Assembly: GCA_900318255.1 (NCBI GenBank)
Contig: ONJX01000007.1
Coordinates: forward strand, 39,185-103,184
Length of the DNA stretch: 64,000 bases
Origin: an uncultured Prevotellaceae bacterium
Lineage (GTDB): Bacteria; Bacteroidota; Bacteroidia; Bacteroidales; Muribaculaceae
Direction: 5' to 3'
Within the stretch, counting starts at the first letter, position 1. The number at the start of each line of letters is the position of its first letter. The notes under the pieces are model-generated. The model was given only the letters and a program-made list of their open reading frames with translations. It had not been told where the DNA came from and did no database searches. Made by a program: the position numbers and the translations under genes. Below, in pieces: positions 15,922 through 23,266 of this stretch.

Positions 15922-16233
15922 ATGGAGAAAAACAAAAAGAAAGACGAACTGCAATCAAGAAGACAGTTCTTCAAGAAAGCCGCCAAAGGCGCATTACCAA
16001 TCCTCGGTGCTATCGCACTGACAAATGCTCCTTTTTTGATCAATGCACATGAATTAGAGTCAACCAATAGTTGTAATAATGGTTGCTCATATATGTGTCA
16101 AAGTTATTGTTCGCGTAGTTGCACGGGCAGTTGCAAAGGCAGTTGCGAGGGAAGGTGTAATGTTAACTGCTCCAATTCTTGTGCTCGTGGGTGTCAATAC
16201 ACATGTAATGGCTATAGCTCACATAATCGTTAA
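15922..16233 (+). CDS. CXXX-repeat RiPP precursor peptide 2 with Tat leader
   Basis: 103 residues. Leader residues 8-33 match precursor 1 almost exactly, including SRRQFFK at 12-18 and the block AAKGALPILGAIAL; the cleavage region INAHE is also shared. The core has twelve Cys, residues 51-95, strictly one every four (CNNGCSYMCQSYCSRSC…), two repeats more than precursor 1, with other residues between. Several CXGS/CXGR units (CTGSCKGSCEGRC) recur. The tail is NGYSSHNR. Two precursors with a fixed leader and variable core are typical of a RiPP system in which the enzyme reads the leader. A very strong hairpin terminator follows. Confidence 0.85.
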   Translation: MEKNKKKDELQSRRQFFKKAAKGALPILGAIALTNAPFLINAHELESTNSCNNGCSYMCQSYCSRSCTGSCKGSCEGRCNVNCSNSCARGCQYTCNGYSSHNR

Positions 16234-16237
16234 TGCG

Positions 16238-16284
16238 TTTCACAACCTTATTTTGTCAGACAAAATAAGGTTGTGAAAAAATAT
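16238..16284 (+). terminator. very strong hairpin terminator after precursor 2
   Basis: Perfect 20-nt arms (16238-16257 and 16259-16278) separated by one base lead into AAAAATATT on the plus strand. It separates the precursor unit from the enzyme genes, allowing high precursor and low enzyme expression. Confidence 0.8.
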
Positions 16285-16331
16285 TAAGTGTTGAGTCCAC
16301 TCCAAAAACAGCCATTATTTTAAGTGGACTC
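16283..16331. promoter_or_regulatory. 9-bp inverted repeat upstream of the radical SAM gene
   Basis: GAGTCCACT (16283-16291) and AGTGGACTC (16323-16331) flank an A-rich 31-nt loop and end 30 bp before the GTG start. This could be an operator or an attenuator; no -7 element is obvious. Confidence 0.5.
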
Positions 16332-16361
16332 TATTAAGTAGAATACAATTAATTATTATCT

Positions 16362-17594
16362 GTGGAAAAAGTTAAAGAAAGTAGCCAAGCATGGCAATCG
16401 GGCGTGGCTAAGAACATCACGTTTATTGTCACGAAGGATTGCCAGCTGGCTTGTAAGTACTGTTACCTTGTGGGGAAGAATGAGAAGGAGCAGATGTCGT
16501 GGGAGACTGCGAAGGCTGCTATCAACTATATTCTGAGCCACGAGGATGACTTTCGTGAGGAGAGCGTGATCTGGGACTTCATTGGCGGTGAGCCGTTTAT
16601 GGAGATTGACTTGATTGACAAGATATGCGACTACCTCAAGACCGAGATGTTCCGCCTGGGCCATCACTGGTTCAACAGCTACCGCTTCTCGTTCTCGACC
16701 AACGGCATCAACTACCACACTCCCAAGGTGCAGGAGTTCATCAAGAAGAACCACACGCACCTGAGCGTAGGCATCACCATCGACGGCACCGAGCGCAAGC
16801 ATGACCTTAACCGCATCTACAAGCAGAGCAACCCCGACGGCAGCGAGCACGGCTCCTACCAGGACGTGGTGCGCAACATCCCTCTGTGGCTGGAGCAGTT
16901 CCCAGGTGCATCAACCAAGGTGACCATCAGTAGTGCCGACATCCCGTTCATCAAGGAGAGCGTGCTGCACCTCTACTCGCTGGGCATCCATGAGGTGAAC
17001 ATCAACTGTGTGTTTGAGGACGTGTGGCAAGAGGGTGACGACCGCCTCTTTGAGGACCAGCTCATGCAGCTTGCCGATGCCATCATCGACGGTGGCTACT
17101 ACACCGACTATGCCTGCTCATTCTTCAGCGAGAACATAGGCAAGCCGCTCGACCCTGTGCTTGAGAACCAGAACTGGTGCGGTGCGGGCAAGATGCTTGC
17201 CGTTGACGCTGCCGGAATGTTCTATCCCTGCACCCGCTTTGCTGGCTACTCACTACGTGAGAAGAAACCAATCATCATTGGCAATGTGCGCGACGGCATA
17301 GATAAAAACAAGCTGCGCCCGTTCCTCACGCTCGACCGCACTACTCAAAGTCCTCAAAAATGCTTGGACTGCGAGGTGGCAAGCGGCTGCGCCTGGTGCC
17401 AAGGCGAGAACTACGACGCCGCCGCAACGAGCACCATCTACCAGCGTGCCACCGCCATCTGCCTGATGCACAAGGCCCGCGTGAGAGCCAACAACTACTA
17501 CTGGAACCGCCTCTACCGAAAGCTCGAACTTGAAGGCCAACGCGAGGAATTTGAGAAGAACAAACCATCGGAAGTGTCAAGTGTTAATTGTTAA
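16362..17594 (+). CDS. radical SAM/SPASM peptide maturase, CXXX-repeat target type
   Basis: 410 residues, GTG start. The radical SAM motif CQLACKYC (Cys 27, 31, 34) binds the catalytic [4Fe-4S]; GGEP follows. The C-terminal SPASM/twitch Cys set includes WCGAGKMLAVDAAGMFYPC, CLDCEVASGCAWC and AICLMHKA, predicting two auxiliary clusters. Enzymes of this build make thioether or C-C crosslinks in ribosomal peptides, and I believe this one belongs to the family named for CXXX-repeat targets. It lies with the two Cys-repeat precursors and the partner maturase. Substrate assignment is from context; the exact bond formed is unknown. Confidence 0.9.
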   Translation: MEKVKESSQAWQSGVAKNITFIVTKDCQLACKYCYLVGKNEKEQMSWETAKAAINYILSHEDDFREESVIWDFIGGEPFMEIDLIDKICDYLKTEMFRLGHHWFNSYRFSFSTNGINYHTPKVQEFIKKNHTHLSVGITIDGTERKHDLNRIYKQSNPDGSEHGSYQDVVRNIPLWLEQFPGASTKVTISSADIPFIKESVLHLYSLGIHEVNINCVFEDVWQEGDDRLFEDQLMQLADAIIDGGYYTDYACSFFSENIGKPLDPVLENQNWCGAGKMLAVDAAGMFYPCTRFAGYSLREKKPIIIGNVRDGIDKNKLRPFLTLDRTTQSPQKCLDCEVASGCAWCQGENYDAAATSTIYQRATAICLMHKARVRANNYYWNRLYRKLELEGQREEFEKNKPSEVSSVNC

Positions 17595-17600
17595 ATGTTA

Positions 17601-17668
17601 TGTAGGGACAAGGCGTGCCTTGTCCGTGAAACGCGCAATGTAGGGACAAGGCGTGCCTTGTCCGTGAA
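17601..17668. repeat. two copies of a GGACAAGGCGTGCCTTGTCC palindrome
   Basis: Copies at 17601-17630 and 17639-17668, with the same flanks (TGTA…GTGAA), lie between the two maturase genes. Further copies are at 25071-25096 (reverse) and 59508-59535. It is a dispersed REP-like element. Confidence 0.85.
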
Positions 17669-17708
17669 GCACAACGCAAGCAACTTCAAAAACAAAAAAA
17701 CGTGAACT

Positions 17709-18653
17709 ATGCTACAATATTTAGTAATTCTGCTCGATGACACCAGCACAAGCTTCTGTCATTACAGTGTGAACAAGAAAGAGCGCAATCTCATCTCGCT
17801 CGACCACCTTCGCAAGGGCATACGCTTTGGCATGGTGGAGAACCTGATGATCCAGTTTGTCTATCCCGACTATCCTCTGCCACAGGAATATCTCGACGTA
17901 ATTGACACCATCGACCACAGCAACATCAAGCCAATGGCCGCTCTCGACAATGACACCGATATTGTGGTGATTGACGACTGGGAATGCGATGCCACCAAGC
18001 TTAAAGATTCAGTTTTAGTGCTACGCACCAATTGGAAGCAGTTCTATGAGAACCATAGTAAGCTCAAAGGCCTGCTTAACGTGGTGCAACGCCTAAACGT
18101 AGTCATCACTGATTTGGAGCGGATGAATGACTGCGACCGTGAGAACTACAAGGCTGTGCTTGAAGCTATGTGCAAAGACATTGAAGCACTATATGTTGAT
18201 GGCAAGTCGCCACAGTTCAACCTGCTCACCGACCGCATGATGCTCACAGCGATGAACAACTGCAACGCCGGCGACACCACCATCACGCTTGCTCCTAACG
18301 GCAAGTTCTACACATGCCCGGCGTTCTACTATGAAGATGAGAGCGACACCGTGGGCGACCTTGACAGCGGCCTTGACATCAAGAACAAGCAGCTCTACAA
18401 GCTCAATTATGCCCCTATATGTCGCAAATGCGATGCATGGCAATGCCACCGCTGCACCTGGCTCAACCGCAAGACCACCCTCGAGGTCAACACCCCAAGC
18501 CATGAGCAATGCGTAGCGGCCCACCTTGAGCGTAACGCCTCGCGCGAGCTCATGCTCTCGCTGCGCAGCAAGGGCACATTCCTGCCCGACAAGGAAGAAA
18601 TCAAAGAATTAACCTATCTCGACCCATTCGAGATAGCGACACGATGGAAATAG
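17709..18653 (+). CDS. CXXX-repeat peptide maturase partner (SPASM-like, no CX3CX2C)
   Basis: 314 residues. It has no N-terminal radical SAM cluster motif. The second half carries a SPASM-style Cys set: KFYTCPAFYY, then ICRKCDAWQCHRCTW, and a further Cys in HEQC. Together with the preceding gene this matches the 'CXXX repeat peptide maturase' family that accompanies the radical SAM enzyme. Likely a degenerate SAM-barrel partner that binds auxiliary Fe-S clusters and helps recognise or process the peptide; the mechanism is unknown. It is 114 bp after the SAM gene, with two REP palindromes between. Confidence 0.8.
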   Translation: MLQYLVILLDDTSTSFCHYSVNKKERNLISLDHLRKGIRFGMVENLMIQFVYPDYPLPQEYLDVIDTIDHSNIKPMAALDNDTDIVVIDDWECDATKLKDSVLVLRTNWKQFYENHSKLKGLLNVVQRLNVVITDLERMNDCDRENYKAVLEAMCKDIEALYVDGKSPQFNLLTDRMMLTAMNNCNAGDTTITLAPNGKFYTCPAFYYEDESDTVGDLDSGLDIKNKQLYKLNYAPICRKCDAWQCHRCTWLNRKTTLEVNTPSHEQCVAAHLERNASRELMLSLRSKGTFLPDKEEIKELTYLDPFEIATRWK

Positions 18654-18759
18654 TTAATTCAATGCACAATTCATAATGCTTAATCACCGCTGCTTCTGAT
18701 AAACGAAATCCGTTCCACTTTCCACTTTCCACCAACAAACCATAAACGATAAACGAAAC

Positions 18760-19035
18760 ATGACACGCAAATTAGTAGGTCAGGTAACACCTGAGGAGAA
18801 AAACGAGATTCTAGCGCTCTTTGAGCGCCGCAATGGCCTTAACGAGCTGGCAAAAGTGCTCACCGCCGACAATGCCGAGCTTTATGAGAAGCTTGTAAAA
18901 GACATGGGCGAGACCGGCACCAAGTTCCAAGGCTGGTGGGACACCATGGCGCAAAAGTACAACTGGGAAAGCTCACCCAACGGCAACTGGGAAATCAACT
19001 TCGACACCTGCGAGATATTCCTCAACGCCGAGTGA
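18760..19035 (+). CDS. CXXX-repeat peptide modification system small protein
   Basis: 91 residues, soluble, helical at first (TPEEKNEILALFERRNGLNELAK), with a C-terminal segment rich in Trp and Asn (WWDTMAQKYNWESSPNGNWEINF). Size, position directly after both maturases and this ending fit the small 'modification system protein' that I recall as a fixed member of CXXX-repeat loci. It may be a leader-peptide recognition or chaperone subunit; there is no catalytic motif. It is followed 58 bp later by tatA. Confidence 0.7.
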   Translation: MTRKLVGQVTPEEKNEILALFERRNGLNELAKVLTADNAELYEKLVKDMGETGTKFQGWWDTMAQKYNWESSPNGNWEINFDTCEIFLNAE

Positions 19036-19093
19036 CAATAGTCAGAGTATTACAAGACAAGTCTCGTAACTTAACACTTTAAACTTAACTCTT

Positions 19094-19330
19094 ATGACTT
19101 TATTAATGATAGGCACCACCGAGCTGCTGCTGGTCGCAGGACTGGCCCTGCTGCTCTTCGGTGGCAAGAAACTGCCCGAGATGATGAAGGGCATGGGGCA
19201 AGGTGTGAAAAGCTTCAAAGAGGGACTGAACTCTCCAAGCGAGGAGCCTCAAAAGGAGGAGGAGAAGCCTACCGATGAGGCACAACCCGAGCAGCCTGCC
19301 CAGGCACAGGATAGCGCCCAGCAACAATGA
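19094..19330 (+). CDS. tatA: Sec-independent translocase subunit TatA
   Basis: 78 residues. An N-terminal membrane helix (IGTTELLLVAGLALLLFGGKKLPEMM) has the TatA hallmark FGGKKLPE, followed by the amphipathic helix GMGQGVKSFKEGLNS and an acidic, Gln-rich tail. TatA oligomers form the protein-conducting patch of the twin-arginine pathway. The stop overlaps the tatC start by 4 bp (ATGA), a tight operon. It lies at the end of the CXXX cluster, whose two precursors carry Tat motifs, so the export machine and its probable cargo are encoded together. Confidence 0.93.
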   Translation: MTLLMIGTTELLLVAGLALLLFGGKKLPEMMKGMGQGVKSFKEGLNSPSEEPQKEEEKPTDEAQPEQPAQAQDSAQQQ

Positions 19331-20118
19331 GCAAGGGCGACAACGGAGGCATGATGACCTTCGGAGGGCATCTTGAGGTGTTGCGAAAGATGCTCTTCCG
19401 CATCATCGCCGTGGCTATGGCGTTTGCGGTGGCAATCTTCTGCTTCCGCCAGACCACTTTCGACATCCTGCTTGCCCCCGGCAGCAGCAACTTTACCACT
19501 TACCGTGGCATCGAGAGCCTTTGTGCCTGGGTGGGAATAGACTTCCACTTCGAGCCCTTCAAAATCACCCTCATCAACACCGAACTCTCCAACCAGTTCA
19601 TGACCCACCTCTCCACCTCGGTCATCCTGGGGCTGCTGTGTGCCTCACCTTACATCGTGGTGGAGCTGTTTCGCTTCATCAGCCCCGCCCTCTACGACAA
19701 CGAGCGACGCTACTCGGTGCTGATAACAGTAATCATCTACCTGCTCTTTATCTCAGGCGTGGTGATGAACTATTACATCCTTTTCCCCTTTGCCCTTCGG
19801 TTTCTTGGCACCTACCAGGTGGATGCGAGCGTGGTGAACCAAATCAACATCTCGTCCTACATCTCCACTTTCACATCCCTCACTTTCATGCTGGGACTAG
19901 TGTTCCAGATTCCTGTCATCTCCTTCTTCCTTGCCAAGATGGGCATACTCTCAAGCGAGACAATGGCCCATTACCGCCGCCACGCCATCATCGTGATTGC
20001 ACTTGTGGCGGCGATCATCACACCACCCGACCTGTTCACACTATGCCTTGTGGCAATTCCCATGTATGGCCTCTATGAGGTGAGCATCCTAATTGTGAGG
20101 CGAGTGCAACGGTCATGA
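19327..20118 (+). CDS. tatC: Sec-independent translocase subunit TatC
   Basis: 263 residues, six predicted membrane helices; the receptor for twin-arginine signal peptides in the inner membrane. The conserved N-terminal site appears as GGHLEVLRKML, and the second as ISPALYDNERRYS, keeping the Glu equivalent to E. coli Glu103. Oddity: in E. coli the first site is HLIELRKRL with the essential Glu15. Here the Glu has moved one position earlier and Val stands at the Glu15 position. That may be a lineage trait or a sign of a specialised receptor for the SRRQFFK leaders. No tatB is seen. Confidence 0.93.
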   Translation: MSKGDNGGMMTFGGHLEVLRKMLFRIIAVAMAFAVAIFCFRQTTFDILLAPGSSNFTTYRGIESLCAWVGIDFHFEPFKITLINTELSNQFMTHLSTSVILGLLCASPYIVVELFRFISPALYDNERRYSVLITVIIYLLFISGVVMNYYILFPFALRFLGTYQVDASVVNQINISSYISTFTSLTFMLGLVFQIPVISFFLAKMGILSSETMAHYRRHAIIVIALVAAIITPPDLFTLCLVAIPMYGLYEVSILIVRRVQRS

Positions 20119-20122
20119 ATTT

Positions 20123-20157
20123 AGTCGGAATGTCAATAAAAAATCGACATTCCGACT
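20123..20157 (+). terminator. hairpin AGTCGGAATGTC…GACATTCCGACT after tatC
   Basis: 12-bp perfect arms (20123-20134 and 20146-20157) with an A-rich loop start 5 bp after the tatC stop. Little T-run follows (AGTTTC), so termination is likely but not certain. Confidence 0.6.
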
Positions 20158-20264
20158 AGTTTCATCATACATAACCTTTCCTGCAAAATATAGCTCTACA
20201 AACCACTGATTATCAATTTACACCACATAGTTATCAACACACAATAATCTCACAATAAGAATTC

Positions 20265-20309
20265 AAACTAGTCGGAATGTGGAAAAAAAATCGACATTCC
20301 GACTAGTTT
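20265..20309 (-). terminator. second copy of the AGTCGGAATGT hairpin
   Basis: 16-bp arms (20265-20280 and 20294-20309) with the same stem sequence as the hairpin at 20123. It lies 35 bp beyond the 3' end of the minus-strand SRPBCC gene. The two near-identical hairpins bound 107 bp of AT-rich DNA with no gene. Confidence 0.6.
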
Positions 20310-20343
20310 GGTGATGTTTTGCTATCAATAAGGAGAGGGCGGG

Positions 20344-20781
20344 TTACATCTCTCCGTAGGGGAGCCTGGCGATTACTTCGGCCATTTTTTTGGCGCCTTC
20401 TTTTAGCTGGCCTCCCACCATGGCTCGCAGCATCATGGGGAGCTCTATGTTTATCTCGGCGATGGCGCTGGTGTGGTTGTCGTCGATGGCCTCAAGGTTG
20501 ACGGCGAGACCAAAGGGCACTGGCGACGACTGTGCCACATATTTCACTAAGCTAGGCTCCACGCTCTCGCTCACGCTGAGCTTCATGGCTCCCATGGGCG
20601 AGTCGATGCTGATGCCGTCGTCCTCAAACTTCACCTTGTTGAGGTTCTCACGAGCCTCGTCGGGGATGCGGTCACGATTTTTCTCCATCTGCTCTCTGAA
20701 CATTGATGGATTGCTAAGCTTGCTGTAAATCAAATTGATGTTATGGTCAATAACAAATTGGTCGCTTTTATAGGTTTCCAT
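20344..20781 (-). CDS. SRPBCC-family (START-like) protein
   Basis: 145 residues, soluble. The START/Bet v1-like pattern is visible: an N-terminal strand with FVIDHNINLIYSKLSNPSMFREQM, a central DGISIDSPMGAMKLSVSE, a NHTSAIAEINIELP strand and a long C-terminal helix (GGQLKEGAKKMAEVIARL). Such proteins bind hydrophobic ligands; the ligand is unknown. 29 bp after pyrE on the same strand, so it is likely the second gene of a pyrE operon. Confidence 0.75.
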   Translation of the reverse strand: METYKSDQFVIDHNINLIYSKLSNPSMFREQMEKNRDRIPDEARENLNKVKFEDDGISIDSPMGAMKLSVSESVEPSLVKYVAQSSPVPFGLAVNLEAIDDNHTSAIAEINIELPMMLRAMVGGQLKEGAKKMAEVIARLPYGEM

Positions 20782-20810
20782 TTCTTATCATTAATTATGT
20801 AGGTTACTGA

Positions 20811-21461
20811 TTAATCGAGCTTGGTGGCGGCCGGTGTCCAGCTCTCGGGACTGTCGTGCCACAGCTCAAGGGTATCGACGTCCTCATCCTTGATATACTG
20901 TGTTGCCAGTGCTGCCTCTATCATGGCGTGATAGTTGGTGAGGGCGATGAGCTTCAGGTCCTCGTCCTTGAAGGCTGCTACAGCCGGCTCAAAGTCGTAG
21001 GTGAACATCGCCACCATTCCCATCACGTCGCCCCCGGCGAGCTGCATCTCGCGCAGTGCCTTTAGAGCATTAGAGCCTGTAGAGACCAAGTCCTCGATGA
21101 GCACCACCTTCTGTCCAGGCTCGAAATTGCCCTCTATGAGGTTCTCCAATCCATGGTCCTTGGGCACGTCGCGTACATAGACGAAAGGCAGCCCCAGCGT
21201 GTCGGCCACCAGAGCGCCCATCGCTATAGAGCCCATTGCCACGCTTGCCACCACTTGCGCCTCGGGGAAGTGCTCGAGGATGAGCCTGGAGAGCTCCACC
21301 TTCACAAAGCGTCGCATGTCGGGGTAAGAGAGCACTATCTTGTTGTCGTTATAGATGGGCGCGTTCCAGCCGTTGCCCCACACAAAGGGGCGCTCGGGCT
21401 GGAGCATTATCGCGTTTATCTTCAATAGTTTCTTGGCCAATGTCAAGTCTAAACTGTCCAT
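20811..21461 (-). CDS. pyrE: orotate phosphoribosyltransferase
   Basis: 216 residues, normal length. It converts orotate and PRPP into OMP in pyrimidine synthesis. The PRPP-binding signature is VVLIEDLVSTGSNALKAL; VASVAMGSIAMGALVAD and FVYVRDVPKDHGLENLIEG correspond to the substrate loops. The Lys usually found in the loop (RKxxKxHG) reads RDVPKDHG here. It is first in a two-gene unit with the SRPBCC protein. Confidence 0.92.
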   Translation of the reverse strand: MDSLDLTLAKKLLKINAIMLQPERPFVWGNGWNAPIYNDNKIVLSYPDMRRFVKVELSRLILEHFPEAQVVASVAMGSIAMGALVADTLGLPFVYVRDVPKDHGLENLIEGNFEPGQKVVLIEDLVSTGSNALKALREMQLAGGDVMGMVAMFTYDFEPAVAAFKDEDLKLIALTNYHAMIEAALATQYIKDEDVDTLELWHDSPESWTPAATKLD

Positions 21462-21486
21462 TATTTTATTAGTTATAAGTTTTTGC

Positions 21487-21554
21487 GCTTCGCTGGTTTT
21501 GGCGCTTCGCTGGTTGTGCCGCTTCGCTGGTTTTGGCGCTTCGCTAGTGTTGTC
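21487..21554. repeat. four 17-bp repeats (GCTTCGCTGGTTTTGGC)
   Basis: GCTTCGCT recurs at 21487, 21504, 21521 and 21538, an exact 17-bp period, just upstream of pyrE. Short acaaccac/taacctctaacc and gcaagcttgc motifs follow to about 21640. Confidence 0.8.
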
Positions 21555-21723
21555 TCTCCCAACACTAACCTCTAACCTCTAACCTGCAAGCTTGCCTGCA
21601 TTCTAACCACTAAACTGCAAGCTTGCTTGCCTGAGCGCCTATGAAATCTTGCACAAAAGTATAAAAATAAGCCCAACGGATAAAATAATTCGTCACAAAT
21701 TATGTGTTTTTATCCATTTTTTG

Positions 21724-21731
21724 TAATTTTG
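21724..21731 (+). promoter_or_regulatory. -7 element TAATTTTG, leaderless configuration
   Basis: It ends 4 nt before the ATG at 21736. Confidence 0.7.
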
Positions 21732-21735
21732 CACT

Positions 21736-22458
21736 ATGAATAAAGGCAAGCACAATAGAACTATCACGCGAGTAACGGCCATTTTGTCGGTAATGCTGGT
21801 GGCGCTTCTCGTGGTAATTTGCTATGCCATTCCACTCGGTCATGACGACACCCGCAAACCCGGCTCACAGGTGCAGCGCGTCGAGGTGAGAGGCGGCAGC
21901 GCCGGCCTCAATGCATTGTATCGCTTCAAGGACGTGAACGACACCCAGATTGTTGCGGCTCAGCAGTTTGGCATCGTGCCGCTGAGCACCCGTGCCGGCG
22001 TTGACAGCATCGCCTCGCAGCTGATAAAGATAGAGTCGTCGCGCGCTTTCAGGGTCGATAGCCTCACCCACTCGGTGCCCTACCTCACCCCGAGCGCCAG
22101 CGACTTGCTCAACACCATCGCCACCCGTTTCCAGGCCAAGCTGCAAGCACAAGGGCTGGCGCAATATCAGTTTATCGTCACCTCGATGCTGCGCACCAGC
22201 GACGACGTGCGGCGGCTGCGCCGCGTGAACCGCAACGCCGTCAGGAACAGCTGCCACATGTATGGCACCACCTTCGACATCGCCTACAACTGCTTTGAGA
22301 AGATTGACAGCGTGCCCGACTTTGAAGGGGCCGACGCCACCCACCGAGTGCTCCTCAACACCCTGGGCGAGACCCTTAAGGAACTGCGCGACGATGGTCG
22401 ATGCTACGTCAAGTTTGAGCGCGGGCAGCCCTGCTACCACATCACCACACGACAATAA
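21736..22458 (+). CDS. DUF5715-family protein (M15-peptidase-like)
   Basis: 240 residues. One N-terminal membrane segment (VTAILSVMLVALLVVICYAI) anchors a periplasmic domain. The C-terminal half has SMLRTSDDVRRLRR and NSCHMYGTTFDIAY, like the S-x-RT … H-x6-D zinc-site layout of M15 D-Ala-D-Ala carboxypeptidases, with a late His in CYHITT. It may therefore act on peptidoglycan; the family is formally uncharacterised. The start is fixed by a promoter element ending 4 nt upstream. AqpZ follows 45 bp later. Confidence 0.78.
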   Translation: MNKGKHNRTITRVTAILSVMLVALLVVICYAIPLGHDDTRKPGSQVQRVEVRGGSAGLNALYRFKDVNDTQIVAAQQFGIVPLSTRAGVDSIASQLIKIESSRAFRVDSLTHSVPYLTPSASDLLNTIATRFQAKLQAQGLAQYQFIVTSMLRTSDDVRRLRRVNRNAVRNSCHMYGTTFDIAYNCFEKIDSVPDFEGADATHRVLLNTLGETLKELRDDGRCYVKFERGQPCYHITTRQ

Positions 22459-22503
22459 TTTAATCATTCACTCATATTACTAACTTTTAAAATCTGTTTT
22501 TAT

Positions 22504-23202
22504 ATGAAAAAGTATTTAGCCGAAATGGTGGGCACTATGGTGCTCGTGTTGATGGGCTGCGGCGTGGCCGTGAGCCTTGGTTGTGATCCTGTTAACAACA
22601 TCCCCGCTGTGGTGGGCACTGCATTTGCCTTTGGATTAGCAGTAGTGGCGATGGCCTACACCATCGGTGGCATCAGTGGCTGCCACATCAACCCTGCCAT
22701 CACCCTGGGATGCTTCCTCACCAAGCGCATCAGCGCTAAGGATTGCGCCATGTATATGATTTTCCAGGTGATAGGAGCTTTCATTGGCTCGGCAATCCTG
22801 TATCTGCTCACCACCAACAGCGGTCTTGAAGGCACTGGTGCCAACAACCTGCAGGAAGGTGTGGAGATGGCCGGCGGCCTCATCGCCGAGATCGTGTTCA
22901 CCTGTGTGTTTGTGCTCGTAGTGCTTGGTGCTACGGCTAAGACTAACGGCGCTACCAACAACTTTGCCGGTCTCGCCATTGGTCTGTCGCTCGTGCTCGT
23001 GCACCTGGTGTGCATCCGCTACACTGGCACCTCGGTAAATCCCGCACGTTCTATCGCACCAGCAGTGTTTGAGGGTGGCGAGGCTTTGAGCAACCTGTGG
23101 ATATTCATCGTGGGTCCATTCGTGGGTGCCGCTCTCGCAGCTTGCATCTGGATGATTATCGACCCCATCTGCTGCAAGTGCAAGAAAGACAAAGAAGACT
23201 AA
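22504..23202 (+). CDS. aqpZ: aquaporin (MIP family)
   Basis: 232 residues with six membrane helices and two half-helices carrying NPA motifs, GCHINPAITLG and TSVNPARSIAPA. The Arg after the second NPA and a His before it (HLVC, helix 5) suggest the narrow filter of a water channel rather than a glycerol facilitator. Inner membrane. The Cys/Lys-rich C-terminus ends DPICCKCKKDKED. A terminator follows. Confidence 0.92.
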   Translation: MKKYLAEMVGTMVLVLMGCGVAVSLGCDPVNNIPAVVGTAFAFGLAVVAMAYTIGGISGCHINPAITLGCFLTKRISAKDCAMYMIFQVIGAFIGSAILYLLTTNSGLEGTGANNLQEGVEMAGGLIAEIVFTCVFVLVVLGATAKTNGATNNFAGLAIGLSLVLVHLVCIRYTGTSVNPARSIAPAVFEGGEALSNLWIFIVGPFVGAALAACIWMIIDPICCKCKKDKED

Positions 23203-23226
23203 ACACTAGCTTTAGACGGCATGAAA

Positions 23227-23257
23227 AATCCTCTGCAACTCTTTGCAGGGGATTTTT
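23227..23257 (+). terminator. intrinsic terminator of aqpZ
   Basis: AATCC-TCTGCAA / TTTGCAG-GGGATT folds back around CTC and is followed by TTTTTT. Confidence 0.8.
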
Positions 23258-23266
23258 TGCAAATTT

